Under the pieces are notes generated by a model. That model saw nothing but the letters and a program-made list of their open reading frames with translations, did no database searches and was not told the DNA's origin. Below, piece after piece: positions 17,906-28,285 of a DNA stretch of 42,964 bases. How positions within the stretch are numbered: the first letter of the stretch is position 1; every line of letters starts with the position of its first letter. The DNA lies in contig JAJYLY010000017.1 of NCBI GenBank assembly GCA_021787435.1, positions 1 through 42,964 on the forward strand. Reading direction: 5' to 3'. The DNA is from Pseudomonadota bacterium. GTDB lineage: Bacteria; Pseudomonadota; Gammaproteobacteria; Burkholderiales; Gallionellaceae. A program made the position numbers and the translations under genes.

Positions 17906-19273
17906 TCAGGCGCGCCGCCAGTTGGTGCCCTGCGCTGAATCCTCGAGCACGATGCCAGCCTCCAGAAGCTCCTTGCGGATGAGGTCGGCCTCGGCATAGT
18001 TTCTGGCTTTCTTGGCTTCATTGCGCGCGAGTATCTTCGCTACAATCATCGCATCGCCCGAACTGTCGCCCTGCAGAAATGCATTCGCATCGCGCCCAAG
18101 CAATCCCAGCACCGCGCCCAGAGATCTCAGTTGCGACGCCAACTGTGGCGACTGGCCGCGGTTCACTTCGTTTGCAAGATCGAACAGAACCGCGATGGCT
18201 TCCGCGGTGTTGAAGTCGTCGTCCATCGCGACCTTGAAGCGCTGCGCATGGGGCTCGTTCCAGTCAACACCCTTCCCCATTCCCCCTTCACACTTGAGTG
18301 CGGTATAAAGCCTCGAGAGAGCGCCCTTCGCGTCGTCAAGATGCGCATCTGAATAATTCAAAGGGCTGCGGTAGTGCGCGCGCAATATGAAGAATCTCAC
18401 GACTTCCGGGTCGTACCGTTCCAGCACCTCGCGTATCGTGAAGAAGTTGCCCAGACTTTTCGACATCTTCTCGTTATCAACGCGCACGAAGCCGTTGTGC
18501 ATCCAGTAATTCACGAACTGGCACTGGTTGGCCCCCTCGCTCTGCGCGATCTCGTTTTCGTGATGCGGAAACTGCAGGTCGGCCCCGCCGCCGTGTATGT
18601 CGAAATGCTCGCCCAGCAGTTTTGAGCTCATCGCCGAGCATTCGATATGCCATCCGGGACGGCCCTTGCCCCACCGTGAGTCCCATTTCACCTCGTCCGG
18701 CTCGTTGTCCTTGGCATGCTTCCACAGCACGAAGTCGAGCGGGTCGTGCTTGTTGCCGTCCACTTCCACGCGTTCGCCTGCGCGCAGGTCTTCCAGCGAC
18801 TTGCCGGAGAGCTTGCCGTAGCCTGTAAATTTTCTCACTGCAAAATTCACGTCCCTGTCGGCCGCCTGATAGGCAAGGCCGTTTCTTTCCAGATTTTCTA
18901 TCATGGCCAGCATCTCTGGCACATATTGCGTAGCTCTCGGCTCATGATCGGGCGGCTGCACGCCCAACCTCTCCGCATCCTCGTGCATCGCGTCTATGAA
19001 TCTTTGCGTGAGGCTATGGATGGACTCGCCGTTTTCCGCGGCGCGCTTGATGATCTTGTCGTCGATATCGGTGATGTTGCGCACATAGGTCACATCGTAG
19101 CTGCTGCTTTTCAGCCAGCGGTAAACCATGTCGAACACCACCATCACGCGCGCATGCCCAAGATGGCAATAGTCGTACACCGTCATTCCGCACACATACA
19201 TGCGCACCTGGTTGGGAACTATGGGTGTGAATTCCTGCTTGTCGCGTTTGAGCGTATTGTAAATTTTTAACAT
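17906..19273 (-). CDS. cysS: Cysteinyl-tRNA synthetase
   Basis: 455 residues, class I synthetase. [16 protein letters not shown] carries the first zinc ligand and the HIGH motif. [10 protein letters not shown] and [20 protein letters not shown] hold the remaining zinc ligands. KMSKSLGNF is the KMSKS loop, followed by the helical DALR-type anticodon domain. It lies just downstream of the glnS-DUF4870 pair on the same strand, so these are probably co-transcribed. Confidence 0.97.
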   Translation of the reverse strand: MLKIYNTLKRDKQEFTPIVPNQVRMYVCGMTVYDYCHLGHARVMVVFDMVYRWLKSSSYDVTYVRNITDIDDKIIKRAAENGESIHSLTQRFIDAMHEDAERLGVQPPDHEPRATQYVPEMLAMIENLERNGLAYQAADRDVNFAVRKFTGYGKLSGKSLEDLRAGERVEVDGNKHDPLDFVLWKHAKDNEPDEVKWDSRWGKGRPGWHIECSAMSSKLLGEHFDIHGGGADLQFPHHENEIAQSEGANQCQFVNYWMHNGFVRVDNEKMSKSLGNFFTIREVLERYDPEVVRFFILRAHYRSPLNYSDAHLDDAKGALSRLYTALKCEGGMGKGVDWNEPHAQRFKVAMDDDFNTAEAIAVLFDLANEVNRGQSPQLASQLRSLGAVLGLLGRDANAFLQGDSSGDAMIVAKILARNEAKKARNYAEADLIRKELLEAGIVLEDSAQGTNWRRA

Positions 19274-19279
19274 GGCAAT

Positions 19280-19618
19280 TCAGAAGGTCATCGGCTTGTT
19301 TTCATTGAGGCTTAACCAGCCCTTGACAATGCGGTAGATAATCCAGAAAAAATTGGCCGACAGGATGAGCATGCCGATCAGAAAGAAAAACGTTGCCGCA
19401 CCGATCGCAGCCCACAACAGCCCGAACCAGAAAGTGCGTATCTGCCAGCGGAAATGGCTTTCCAACCAAGTTCCTGTCACTTCATCCTTTTTAACGTAAT
19501 TTATGATAATGCCGATGATCGCTGTTATGCCTGCAAAATATGACAACGCATACAGCACATAGACAACCTGGGTCAGACTCTTAAGCGAATTCAGACGCCC
19601 TTCATCCGGCACGCTCAT
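19280..19618 (-). CDS. DUF4870-family small membrane protein
   Basis: 112 residues from the ATG at 19618, which overlaps the glnS stop as ATGA and so favours this start over the codon at 19636. Three hydrophobic helices ([45 protein letters not shown], and one ending [12 protein letters not shown]), with [12 protein letters not shown] between the first two, fit the DUF4870/TM2-like inner-membrane family. The precise function is unknown. It is translationally coupled to glnS and followed by cysS. Confidence 0.8.
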   Translation of the reverse strand: MSVPDEGRLNSLKSLTQVVYVLYALSYFAGITAIIGIIINYVKKDEVTGTWLESHFRWQIRTFWFGLLWAAIGAATFFFLIGMLILSANFFWIIYRIVKGWLSLNENKPMTF

Positions 19619-21282
19619 GCTTGCTCCTTGGTCCATGAATCCTTCAGCGTCACAGTGCGGTTGAATACCAGCCTGTCTTTGGGCCGGTGATCGCGGCGAT
19701 CCGTGCAGAAATAGCCCAGACGCTCGAACTGATAGTGCATTTCGGGGGCCGCATCCTGCACCGCAACTTCGACCCAGCCCTGCACCACCTTCAGGGAATC
19801 GGGATTAAGATAATTACAAAAATCGATTTCCCTGTCCGCATCAGGCCTCGAGACCGTGAACAGCCTGTCATACAGCCTGATCTCCGCGGGCAGAGCATGC
19901 TCGCGGGACAGGAAGTGGATCACGCCCTTGACCTTGCGCCCTTCGGGATTCTTGCCGAGCGTTGCATGATCTATGCTGCACTTTAGCTCGACGACATTGC
20001 CGGATGCATCCTTCACGACTTCATCGCAGCGCATCACATAGCTGTGGCGCAGCCTCACCTCGCCGCCCAGGGTCAGGCGCTTCCAGCCGGCCGGCGGGGC
20101 TTCTGCAAAGTCGTCAGCCTCGATGTAAAGTTCCCGGCCAAACGGCACAACGCGTTTGCCGAGTTCGGGCGCATTGGGATGGAAGTCCGCCTCGCGCGCC
20201 TGTGCGCCGTCGAAGTTGCTGATTGTAACTTTCAAGGGGTTGATGATAGCCATCACGCGCGGCGCACAAAGTTCGAGGTCTTCGCGTATCGCGCCTTCCA
20301 TGATCGCCATGTCCACGCTGTTCTCGCTTTTCGACACGCCGATGCGTTTGGCGAATTCGCGCAGCCCGCTGGCCGTATAGCCTCTACGGCGCATGCCCTG
20401 TATGGTCGGCATGCGCGGATCGTCCCAGCCGGAAACATGCTTCTCGTTCACCAACTGCAAAAGCTTGCGCTTGCTGGTGATGGTGTAGTGCAGCTCAAGG
20501 CGCGAGAATTCATACTGACGCGGGTGGCATGCGACGCTCACGTTGTCCAGCACCCAGTCGTAAAGCGGCCTGTGATCCTCGAACTCCAGCGTGCAGATTG
20601 AATGCGTGATGCCTTCCAGCGCATCCGAGATGCAGTGCGTGTAGTCATACATCGGATAGATACACCACGCATCGCCCGTGCGGATATGGTGCGCGCGGCG
20701 TATGCGGTAGATCGCAGGATCGCGCAGATTGATGTTGGGTGAGGCCATGTCGATTTTTGCACGCAGCACCTTTGCACCGTCGGCAAATTCCCCCGCCCTC
20801 ATGCGCGCGAAAAGATCGAGATTTTCGGCTATGCTTCTTTCACGGTATGGGCTGTTCTTGCCGGGCTCGGTCAGCGTGCCGCGGTATTGGCGCATCTCAT
20901 CCGCACTGAGGTCTTCCACATAGGCCAGCCCCTTGTTGATGAGTTCGACTGCAAAGCTGTAGAGCGTCTCGAAATAATCCGATGCCCACCTGACGTCCCC
21001 GTCCCACAGAAATCCCAGCCAGCGCACATCCTCCTGTATGGATTCCGCATACTCGAAGCTTTCCTTTTCCGGATTGGTATCGTCGAAGCGCAAATTGCAC
21101 TTCCCCTGGTAATCCTCTGCCAGACCGAAATTCAGGCAGATGGATTTCGCGTGTCCCACATGCAGATAGCCGTTTGGCTCCGGCGGAAAGCGCGTGACGA
21201 TGCTGTGATGTCGGCCTGATGCCAGATCCGCATCGATGATGGTTCGGATAAAATTTGATGCTGGGGTGCTCGCCGTGCTCAT
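19615..21282 (-). CDS. glnS: Glutaminyl-tRNA synthetase
   Basis: 555 residues, class [19 protein letters not shown] carries the HIGH motif (HVGH) near residue 36. The KMSKS-equivalent reads [11 protein letters not shown], with the two-barrel anticodon-binding domain in the C-terminal 200 residues. Length matches Escherichia coli GlnS. The upstream 140 bases to the divergent TPR gene should hold both promoters. It begins the glnS-DUF4870-cysS run. Confidence 0.97.
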   Translation of the reverse strand: MSTASTPASNFIRTIIDADLASGRHHSIVTRFPPEPNGYLHVGHAKSICLNFGLAEDYQGKCNLRFDDTNPEKESFEYAESIQEDVRWLGFLWDGDVRWASDYFETLYSFAVELINKGLAYVEDLSADEMRQYRGTLTEPGKNSPYRERSIAENLDLFARMRAGEFADGAKVLRAKIDMASPNINLRDPAIYRIRRAHHIRTGDAWCIYPMYDYTHCISDALEGITHSICTLEFEDHRPLYDWVLDNVSVACHPRQYEFSRLELHYTITSKRKLLQLVNEKHVSGWDDPRMPTIQGMRRRGYTASGLREFAKRIGVSKSENSVDMAIMEGAIREDLELCAPRVMAIINPLKVTISNFDGAQAREADFHPNAPELGKRVVPFGRELYIEADDFAEAPPAGWKRLTLGGEVRLRHSYVMRCDEVVKDASGNVVELKCSIDHATLGKNPEGRKVKGVIHFLSREHALPAEIRLYDRLFTVSRPDADREIDFCNYLNPDSLKVVQGWVEVAVQDAAPEMHYQFERLGYFCTDRRDHRPKDRLVFNRTVTLKDSWTKEQA

Positions 21283-21468
21283 GCGGGGCTTTCCTGAATT
21301 GGGTTGAAGAAAATTCAGATACAGATTTTACCCGAATTGCGCATGCCATTTTCATACAAATGGAACAATATGCATCAACCTGTGTGAAAACACCCCGGAT
21401 ATTTGGTAGAATCTTTATGAAGCCATATGGGCACGCGTCACGCCACACTCACAGAACATGAATTATCG

Positions 21469-22506
21469 ATGAATATATTGAATCACCTGACACGTTTCAA
21501 TCTGTCTGTTGCAATGCTGTTGGGCACGATACTGTTAAGCGCAAGCGCCGGTGCCGATGAGCTGCAGGATGCCACGCAGCTTTTTAAGCAGGGACAGCAA
21601 AGCCAGGCGCTAAACAAGATCAACGGCTATCTGGCCGTAAAACCCAAGGATGCACAGGGACGTTTCCTGAAAGGGCTAATATTCACCGAACAAAACAAGA
21701 CCGCAGACGCCATCAAGATTTTTGCCGACCTGACGCAGGACTATCCGGAACTTCCGGAGCCCTACAACAACCTCGCCGTACTTTATGCCAGCCAAGGCCA
21801 GTATGACAAGGCAAGATCAGCGCTGGAAATGGCGATACGCACGCACCCTAACTATGCGACCGCACATGAAAACCTAGGCGACATTTATGCAAAAATGGCA
21901 AGCCAGGCCTACAATCGCGCATTGCAGCTCGACAGCAGCAACACCACGACTCAAACCAAACTGGCAATGATACAGGACCTGTTCTCCGGAAAACCTCTTG
22001 CCGGCGTTCAGCACAGCACTGTGATTTGCAGCAAGTCTGCCGCGGATGCACCAAAGGCAGCCCCAGTTGCACCGGCAGCACTTCAGGCAGTGCCAATCAA
22101 GGCGGCAAGTAAGGAAGCTGCACCCAACAAGCCACCTGAAACCGCCCGGGTCGCCGAGACCCCAGCAGCAGACAAGGCGATAGAAAAAACCGTGGAAGGC
22201 TGGATAGATGCCTGGTCATCCAAGAACGTGAAAAAATACCTATCGTACTATGCAGGCGATTTCAAGACGCCCAACGGAGAAAGTCGCGCCTCCTGGGCTG
22301 AAATACGCCGCGACCGCATCAGCAAACCCAAGGAAATCGAAGTCGGCATAAGCCACATGAAGATTAAAGTCACCGATGACACCCATGCAACCGTCAGGTT
22401 TCATCAGGATTATCGTGACAGCAACTTCAAGGCTTCCGGCGGCAAGGCCCTGCTGATGGTCAAATCCGGCAACAGCTGGCGTATTCAGGAAGAGCGTGCG
22501 GATTGA
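21469..22506 (+). CDS. Secreted TPR protein with C-terminal NTF2-like domain
   Basis: 345 residues from the ATG at 21469. A signal peptide ends near SAGA. TPR-type repeats (about residues 30-160: AVKPKDAQGRFLKGLIF, PEPYNNLAVLYASQGQYDKA, NYATAHENLGDIYAKMA) are followed by an alanine/proline linker (about 180-230) and an NTF2/SnoaL-like domain (EGWIDAWSSKNVKKYLSYY through SGNSWRIQEERAD). In related bacteria this protein precedes an L,D-transpeptidase and a cyclophilin. Here the next gene retains only part of the transpeptidase. Its stop overlaps the next ATG. Likely a periplasmic scaffold for envelope work. Confidence 0.85.
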   Translation: MNILNHLTRFNLSVAMLLGTILLSASAGADELQDATQLFKQGQQSQALNKINGYLAVKPKDAQGRFLKGLIFTEQNKTADAIKIFADLTQDYPELPEPYNNLAVLYASQGQYDKARSALEMAIRTHPNYATAHENLGDIYAKMASQAYNRALQLDSSNTTTQTKLAMIQDLFSGKPLAGVQHSTVICSKSAADAPKAAPVAPAALQAVPIKAASKEAAPNKPPETARVAETPAADKAIEKTVEGWIDAWSSKNVKKYLSYYAGDFKTPNGESRASWAEIRRDRISKPKEIEVGISHMKIKVTDDTHATVRFHQDYRDSNFKASGGKALLMVKSGNSWRIQEERAD

Positions 22507-23045
22507 TGCGTATTTTGACGTTCACAATAGGCTGTCTGCTTTTCGGAATGGTGCATGCCTCACCCGACGACTCGTGCTCGAGTAACGGCTGCGTGGTGTT
22601 CAACAATGATGATCTGAACAGGCTGATCCCATACCCGCAAGTCGGCATCACGCCTGTCATCAACTTCAACAATATGGCCGGGGACAGCTGGCAGGATGAT
22701 GCGGACCGCACTTCGCTGCTGCATGAGATAGAACGCAGGCGTCGCGACTGGGCAACCCCCGACACCGCAGCCTATCTGAAACATTACGAACACAATTTTG
22801 CCAGCGAGGGCGACAACTACGCCCCCTGGGCAAACCAGAAAGCAGTCATCAATGCCGGAAAATCCTGGATCAAGGGCGACCTCTCCGAACTCAGCCTGCT
22901 CACCTATCCTGATCAGCCTGACATGATGGTGTTCAATTTCGTTCAGGACTACAAGAGCAGCAATCTTTCGAACCGCATGAAAAAGCGTCGATACTGGATC
23001 CAAAAAGACAACCTCTGGCAGATTATTTATGAAGGTTCGGCATGA
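22506..23045 (+). CDS. Degenerate L,D-transpeptidase: signal peptide, YkuD tail and NTF2-like domain
   Basis: 179 residues from the ATG at 22506, which overlaps the upstream stop. After a signal peptide ([16 protein letters not shown]) comes [17 protein letters not shown], which resembles the catalytic-cysteine end of a YkuD domain (the S-x-GC-V motif), then [10 protein letters not shown]-terminal NTF2-like domain follows ([59 protein letters not shown]) and strongly resembles the extra domain of L,D-transpeptidases in this operon type. The first roughly 100 residues of YkuD, including the catalytic His region, are missing. It is therefore unlikely to crosslink peptidoglycan, although the reading frame is intact. 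Confidence 0.7.
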   Translation: MRILTFTIGCLLFGMVHASPDDSCSSNGCVVFNNDDLNRLIPYPQVGITPVINFNNMAGDSWQDDADRTSLLHEIERRRRDWATPDTAAYLKHYEHNFASEGDNYAPWANQKAVINAGKSWIKGDLSELSLLTYPDQPDMMVFNFVQDYKSSNLSNRMKKRRYWIQKDNLWQIIYEGSA

Positions 23046-23614
23046 AAAAAATGCTGCTCTCACTGTTCGCAACGCTGCTCTGTTTTGCGATGCAACCCTC
23101 CCATTCTTCAACTCAAGGTAAAAAAACCATGGTCAAACTATACACAAATTTCGGCGACATCACACTGAAACTGGACGCGGAGAAAGCGCCCGTCACCGTC
23201 AAGAACTTTCTCGAGTATGTCAATTCCGGTTTCTATGACAACACACTGTTTCACCGCGTGATCGATGGCTTCATGATACAAGGCGGCGGCTTCGAGCCCG
23301 GCATGAAACAGAAGAAAACCAACGCGCCGATTGAAAATGAAGCTGCGAACGGCTTGAAGAACGACAAATACACCATCGCGATGGCACGCACCAGCGACCC
23401 GCAATCCGCCACGGCACAGTTCTTCATCAATGTGAAAGATAACGATTTTCTCAATTACACCGCACCTAACTCGCAGGGCTATGGCTATTGCGTGTTCGGC
23501 AAAGTGATCGAGGGCATGGACGTCGTGGATGCGATCAAGAAGGTCAAGACCGGCAGCCAGGACGTGCCTAGGGAAGACGTGATCATCACCAAGGCGGAAG
23601 TCGTCAAGAACTAG
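23042..23614 (+). CDS. Peptidyl-prolyl cis-trans isomerase, cyclophilin type, secreted
   Basis: 190 residues. A signal peptide ([19 protein letters not shown]) precedes a complete cyclophilin domain: [33 protein letters not shown] contains the catalytic Arg and Phe. [16 protein letters not shown] and [17 protein letters not shown] follow. It resembles E. coli PpiB/PpiA. The ATG overlaps the previous stop as ATGA. A cytoplasmic product from an internal ATG at [11 protein letters not shown] is conceivable, but the leader looks genuine. Confidence 0.92.
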   Translation: MKKMLLSLFATLLCFAMQPSHSSTQGKKTMVKLYTNFGDITLKLDAEKAPVTVKNFLEYVNSGFYDNTLFHRVIDGFMIQGGGFEPGMKQKKTNAPIENEAANGLKNDKYTIAMARTSDPQSATAQFFINVKDNDFLNYTAPNSQGYGYCVFGKVIEGMDVVDAIKKVKTGSQDVPREDVIITKAEVVKN

Positions 23615-23669
23615 GACACAGGATTCAGTTACAAAATTGCACCGCTTTTTCTGAAACCTGCATCCTGAT

Positions 23670-24386
23670 ATGCCCCATACTGTATTCATCTCCGACCTGC
23701 ATTTAAGCGCCTGCCATCCGCAAACGATGGCAGCGTTTGAGCGCTTCATCTCAAGCAAGGCGCACAAGGCGGAAGCGCTTTACATACTGGGGGACCTGTT
23801 CGAATACTGGGCAGGCGACGACGATCTCCGTGACCCGTTTCACCTGCAGGTTATCGGCGCGCTCAAGGGTTTGACCGGCACGCAGGTCTATCTGATGCAC
23901 GGTAACCGCGACTTGCTGATGGGCAAAAGACTGGCCGAGGCCTGTAACGCAAAGCTGCTGGATGATCCTTTCCTGACAGACCTTTATGGCATGCCAACTT
24001 TGCTCACGCACGGCGACATGCTATGCACCGACGACATTGAATATCAGCAATTCCGAAAACATGTCCGTTCAGCCGAATTCCAGAATGAGTTTCTTGCAAG
24101 ACCGCTAAAAGCGCGCAAGGCTTACATCGAACAACTGCGCATGCAAAGCGACATCGAAAAGCAGCATAAAGAAATGGACATCATGGATGTCAATATCGAT
24201 GCTGTCGCCAGCCTGCTGCGCGAACATGGCTATCCGCGCCTGATACACGGCCACACACACAGGCCAAAACGCCACGAACACAGCGTGGACGGGCATCTTT
24301 GCGAACGCTGGGTGCTTGGGGACTGGGACACGCAGGCAAATGCGCTTTATGTCGATGCCAATGGCGTCCGCTGGGAAACCTTTTAA
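23670..24386 (+). CDS. lpxH: UDP-2,3-diacylglucosamine diphosphatase
   Basis: 238 residues. Hydrolyses UDP-2,3-diacylglucosamine to lipid X in lipid A synthesis, at the inner face of the cytoplasmic membrane. All metallophosphoesterase motifs are present: FISDLHLS, LGDLFEYWAGDDD, LMHGNRDLLMG, LLTHGDMLCTDD and IHGHTHRPKRHEH. Length fits LpxH. It follows the cyclophilin gene after 55 bases; neighbouring ppi and lpxH genes are common. Confidence 0.95.
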   Translation: MPHTVFISDLHLSACHPQTMAAFERFISSKAHKAEALYILGDLFEYWAGDDDLRDPFHLQVIGALKGLTGTQVYLMHGNRDLLMGKRLAEACNAKLLDDPFLTDLYGMPTLLTHGDMLCTDDIEYQQFRKHVRSAEFQNEFLARPLKARKAYIEQLRMQSDIEKQHKEMDIMDVNIDAVASLLREHGYPRLIHGHTHRPKRHEHSVDGHLCERWVLGDWDTQANALYVDANGVRWETF

Positions 24387-24511
24387 GCCCATTAATTCAC
24401 GCAGCTGAAATCTCCCCGTAACAGGCCGGCAACATCCCTGTGGCATCCTTGATACATGGGACATAATAAAGCCAGTCTGCCATTGCTGCGTTCGGACATG
24501 CTGCTGCCAAC

Positions 24512-25273
24512 ATGAATTCGCAACAGGTCAGATCCATCTTCCTCTCGGACATACACCTTGGCACCAAGGCCTGTCAGGCAGGACAACTGCTCGAATTCCT
24601 GAAAGCCTATACTTCCGAGCATCTGTTTCTGCTGGGCGACATCATAGACCTGTGGTCCATGAGCCGCGGCGGCGTGCACTGGACGCCAGAACAGAACACC
24701 TTCGTGCAGAAAGTATTGCGCCGTGCACGGCACGGGGAAAAAGTATATTTCATTCCCGGCAATCACGACGAGGCGATGCGCGAATATGTCGGCACATCGT
24801 TCGGCGATGTGCTGGTATTGTCCGAATATGTCCACACCGCAAAGGACGGGCGGCGCTATCTGCTGATACACGGGGATGCATTCGATCAGGTCACGCTGCA
24901 TCACCGCTGGGTCGCGGTGCTGGGGGACATTTCCTACAACCTCTTGGTACGCATCAACGTTTACCTGTCCTGGATGCGGCGCACGCTGAAGCGTCCCGGC
25001 TACTGGTCGCTGGCAGGTTATGTCAAGCGCCGCATCAAGACCGCGCTGACCTTCATTTTCAACTTCGAGGATTCCGTGATCTACCATGCCAGAGAACGCG
25101 GCCTAGATGGCGCGATCTGCGGCCACATACACTGGGCGATGATCAAGGAAATCGACGGGCTAACCTACATGAACTGCGGCGACTGGGTAGACAGCTGCAC
25201 AGCGATCGTCGAGCATCTGGACGGCCGCATGGAGCTGATCAGGTGGAACTCAATTCATCATCAAAACCCATGA
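24512..25273 (+). CDS. LpxH-like calcineurin-family phosphoesterase
   Basis: 253 residues. Motifs IFLSDIHLGTK, LGDIIDLWSMSRG, IPGNHDEAMR, LLIHGDAFDQ and GAICGHIHWAMI define a binuclear metallophosphoesterase close to the LpxH group, but the middle contains an extra hydrophobic/basic region (YNLLVRINVYLSWMRRTLKRP). This subgroup is habitually coupled to a GT4 glycosyltransferase, and here the stop overlaps the next ATG as ATGA. The substrate is probably a lipid-linked nucleotide or phospholipid, not necessarily the lipid A precursor, since a true lpxH lies directly upstream. Confidence 0.8.
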   Translation: MNSQQVRSIFLSDIHLGTKACQAGQLLEFLKAYTSEHLFLLGDIIDLWSMSRGGVHWTPEQNTFVQKVLRRARHGEKVYFIPGNHDEAMREYVGTSFGDVLVLSEYVHTAKDGRRYLLIHGDAFDQVTLHHRWVAVLGDISYNLLVRINVYLSWMRRTLKRPGYWSLAGYVKRRIKTALTFIFNFEDSVIYHARERGLDGAICGHIHWAMIKEIDGLTYMNCGDWVDSCTAIVEHLDGRMELIRWNSIHHQNP

Positions 25274-26427
25274 AGATTCTTTTCATTTCCGACGTTTACT
25301 TTCCGCGCGTCAACGGTGTCTCGACCTCGATTGAGACTTTCCGTCATGAGATCAAAGCGCTCGGTCATACGGTCCACCTGATCGCACCAGACTATGAAAC
25401 GCTGAGCGAAGACGAGTCGGACATCCTGCGCATCCCTGCGCGCAGTGTGCCGATGGATCCCGAAGACCGGTTCATGAGTTACCGCGCAGTCATGGCTCAT
25501 CTGCACAGGCTTCAGGATGAGCGCTATGACATCATCCACATACAGACGCCCTTCGTCGCGCATTATCTCGGCATCAGTCTTTCGAAACGCCTGAACATTC
25601 CATGCGTGGAAACCTATCACACTTTCTTTGAAGAATATCTCTACCACTATATCCCTTTCGTCCCGAAGCAATTGATGCGTCTTATTGCAAAACGCTTCTC
25701 GCATCATCAGGGCAACAGCCTGGATGGCATGGTCGTACCCTCTCACCCCATGCTGCATGTGCTTAAAAGCTACGGCATCACAACGCCCACCGAAGTCATA
25801 CCGACCGGCATCGAACCCGAAAGCTTCGCGCAGGGCAACCGGGCAGCATTCCGCGCAAAATACGGTATTTCTGAAGAAAGGCCGGTGCTGCTCTTCGTCG
25901 GGCGCGTCGCCTTCGAGAAGAACATCGGATTTCTGCTTAACGTGTTGCATCGGTTAAGACAGCACATCCCTGATTTACTTCTCGTAATCGCAGGGGAAGG
26001 CCCTGCACTGAAAAACCTGAAGCACGACGTCGGGACGATGGGATTGCAGGAAAGCGTGCTGTTCATAGGCTATCTGGATCGCCACACCGAGCTCAACAGC
26101 TGCTACCGCGCAGCAGACCTGTTCATCTTCGCATCCCGCACTGAAACGCAGGGTCTGGTGCTGCTCGAAGCGATGGCGCAGGGCATACCCGTGGTCTCGA
26201 CCGCAGAACTTGGCACGCGCGATGTATTGCAGGAAGGCAAAGGCGTTTTGATCGCAAGCGAAACGGTGGACGATTTTTCCGGAAAAATCATCCGCCTGCT
26301 AAGAGATGATGATGCGCGCAAAGCACTGGGAAGCGCCGGGCGCGACTATGCTCACACATGGTCGGCCACGAAACAGGCCGAACGCATGCTGGCTTTCTAC
26401 CAGCGCTGCCTTAGCCAGCCGGGGTGA
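25270..26427 (+). CDS. Glycosyltransferase family 4 (probable glycolipid-forming)
   Basis: 385 residues from the ATG at 25270, which overlaps the phosphoesterase stop; the much longer open frame to the left is read-through. The N-terminal domain begins MKILFISDVYFPRVNGVSTS with the GT-B glycine-rich loop, then HIQTPFVAHYLG and VETYHTFFEEYLYHY. The C-terminal domain has VIPTGIEPESF, FVGRVAFEKNIGFLL, IAGEGPALKNL and the E-x7-E motif in SRTETQGLVLLEAMAQGIPV. These match diacylglycerol or mannosyl-type GT4 enzymes. With the phosphoesterase it probably makes a membrane glycolipid. Confidence 0.88.
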   Translation: MKILFISDVYFPRVNGVSTSIETFRHEIKALGHTVHLIAPDYETLSEDESDILRIPARSVPMDPEDRFMSYRAVMAHLHRLQDERYDIIHIQTPFVAHYLGISLSKRLNIPCVETYHTFFEEYLYHYIPFVPKQLMRLIAKRFSHHQGNSLDGMVVPSHPMLHVLKSYGITTPTEVIPTGIEPESFAQGNRAAFRAKYGISEERPVLLFVGRVAFEKNIGFLLNVLHRLRQHIPDLLLVIAGEGPALKNLKHDVGTMGLQESVLFIGYLDRHTELNSCYRAADLFIFASRTETQGLVLLEAMAQGIPVVSTAELGTRDVLQEGKGVLIASETVDDFSGKIIRLLRDDDARKALGSAGRDYAHTWSATKQAERMLAFYQRCLSQPG

Positions 26428-26489
26428 ACGGTTTCGGAATTTGACGGTCTGTATTATCATTTCTCCTGTACTGACAGCCCACCACCGCC

Positions 26490-27614
26490 ATGGAACAGAT
26501 TATCGTATATGCCTTCCCCGTTTTCAGCCTGCTCATCCTCGCCGAGTACGCATACGGTGTGGCGACAGGCCGCAACACCTACCGGATAAATGACGCGATC
26601 AGCAGTCTAACTCAGGGGTTATTGAGCCAGATCACCGTGGTCTTCACGCAGGTTTTCACGATAGGCATCTACACGCTGGTGTTCAAGGAAGTGGCGTTCT
26701 TCCATCTGCCATTCTGGAATGCCTGGTACGGGTGGCTGGCCGCACTCGTTCTCTACGACTTTTTCGATTACTGGTATCACCGTTATTCGCATGAAACAGC
26801 GATACTGTGGGCCGCCCATGTCGTGCACCACCAGAGCCAGCATTTCAATTTCTCCACTGCATTGCGCCAGGAAAGCGCCTATCCTCTGCTGGGCTGGATT
26901 TTCTACCTGCCGATGGCAATTTTAGGCGTGCCACCGGATATCTTTGCGGTGGCGGGACTTTCCGTGCTGCTCTACCAGATATGGATACACACCGAGCATG
27001 TCGGCAAGCTAGGCTGGTTTGACCGCATCTTCTCATCGCCCTCCAATCACCGCGTGCATCACGCGGTGAACGATGCCTACATAGACAAGAACTACGGCGG
27101 CATGCTGATCATCTGGGACAGGCTGTTCGGCACCTATGCAGAAGAAGGTGAAGAAAAATGCGTTTATGGCACACGACCTCCTCTCAATAGCTGGGACCCA
27201 ATTTGGGCCAACCTGACCGTCTATTGGAACCTGATCAGGGATGCATGGCGCATGGAAAGCTGGACAGACAGGCTGCGCATCTGGTTCATGCCGCCGGGAT
27301 GGAAGCCCGATTATCTTGCCAGACGTTATCCAGGCAAGCCTTTCGATGTCTCCACTGTGACCCTGTTCGACCCCCCGGCCAGCAAAGTCCAGCTCTGGTC
27401 AGCGGCAATCCAGTTTGCGCTGTTGCTTGCCGCATCCGCTGCTCTGTTGTGGCAGATGGACGCCCTGGCATTCAGGACATCGGCTTTGCTGGTCGCTACG
27501 ATTTCCGCAGGATTATGGGCGACAGGATCGACACTGCAAGGCAACATCAGGCGCGCATTGCTTGCAGATGCACTTGCCATCCTTGGCGCCGCCCTGGTTT
27601 TGCAAAATGTCTGA
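26490..27614 (+). CDS. Sterol desaturase / fatty acid hydroxylase family membrane protein
   Basis: 374 residues. Several transmembrane helices enclose the three histidine boxes of the family: HRYSHE, HVVHHQSQHFN and NHRVHHAVND, which bind a di-iron centre. The C-terminal 90 residues form additional hydrophobic helices (IQFALLLAASAALLW and beyond), an extension seen in bacterial members. The likely reaction is hydroxylation or desaturation of a membrane lipid. It follows the phosphoesterase-glycosyltransferase pair after 60 bases, suggesting a shared lipid-modification role. Confidence 0.88.
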   Translation: MEQIIVYAFPVFSLLILAEYAYGVATGRNTYRINDAISSLTQGLLSQITVVFTQVFTIGIYTLVFKEVAFFHLPFWNAWYGWLAALVLYDFFDYWYHRYSHETAILWAAHVVHHQSQHFNFSTALRQESAYPLLGWIFYLPMAILGVPPDIFAVAGLSVLLYQIWIHTEHVGKLGWFDRIFSSPSNHRVHHAVNDAYIDKNYGGMLIIWDRLFGTYAEEGEEKCVYGTRPPLNSWDPIWANLTVYWNLIRDAWRMESWTDRLRIWFMPPGWKPDYLARRYPGKPFDVSTVTLFDPPASKVQLWSAAIQFALLLAASAALLWQMDALAFRTSALLVATISAGLWATGSTLQGNIRRALLADALAILGAALVLQNV

Positions 27615-27697
27615 TCGTCGTACGATAAATCAGCATGGAAGAGACCGGCAAAAGGTGCTACTGTGCGCTTTCTGATTTGAACAGCGGAGCAACGCAT

Positions 27698-28222
27698 ATG
27701 AAAATTATCCTGAAAACATTGGTTCTGGCTGCCTCCCTGAATGCTCTGCTGCCTACAAGCGCGGCACTGGCCGAAGATGAGTCGTTTGCCCCCGGTGGCA
27801 CGGCGATTGACAGGCACACAGAACAGTATCACGACCTGAAAATCATCATGGACATCAAGGCCAAAGATGTCGAGACGGTTAAATATAGCACCATGGTTGC
27901 ATCCAACCTCATCGAGCATCCAGGCACAAAGCTCGCAGTCGTGATTGAGGGACCATACGTCTCGATGTTTGCAAAGAAAAACTACCTGGACCACCAAGGC
28001 ATCGTCGATCAGTGGGTCGCTCTTGCCAACAAGGGCGTGAAGGTAGAGTATTGCGGAAGCTCGGTCCACGGCGCGCATCTTTCGCCTTCCGACATGGAGG
28101 GGCTCACCGAGAAGAATCCCGCCGTCGTGAATCCTGGCGCCTATCCCGCCCTCGCGTCCTACGAACTGCAGGGCTATGCGCTCGTCATTCCCATTCCGCT
28201 GTCCACCCCCGAGAAAAAGTGA
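27698..28222 (+). CDS. Periplasmic DsrE-like protein
   Basis: 174 residues from the ATG at 27698, with a signal peptide ending near AALA (residue 25). The mature domain has a DsrE/DsrF-like pattern: YHDLKIIMDIKAKD, LAVVIEGPYVSMFAK, and GVKVEYCGSSVHG, which places a single cysteine (about Cys119) where DsrE-family proteins carry their sulfur-binding cysteine. It ends in a hydrophobic strand (YALVIPIP). Cytoplasmic DsrE relays sulfur in reverse dissimilatory sulfite reductase systems. Exported versions are often near sox genes, and three more such domains occur at 33393-35794. Confidence 0.7.
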   Translation: MKIILKTLVLAASLNALLPTSAALAEDESFAPGGTAIDRHTEQYHDLKIIMDIKAKDVETVKYSTMVASNLIEHPGTKLAVVIEGPYVSMFAKKNYLDHQGIVDQWVALANKGVKVEYCGSSVHGAHLSPSDMEGLTEKNPAVVNPGAYPALASYELQGYALVIPIPLSTPEKK

Positions 28223-28285
28223 GCGCATAAGCCTCTTTACAGCCGGGATGAGTGAAAGCAGAAGCTAAGAAAGCGCCGATTTAAT

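Noticed and set aside
24652..25269. Long upstream extension of the glycosyltransferase frame
   Set aside because: It overlaps the phosphoesterase in another frame, while the ATG at 25270 starts a typical GT4 N-terminus with ATGA coupling.
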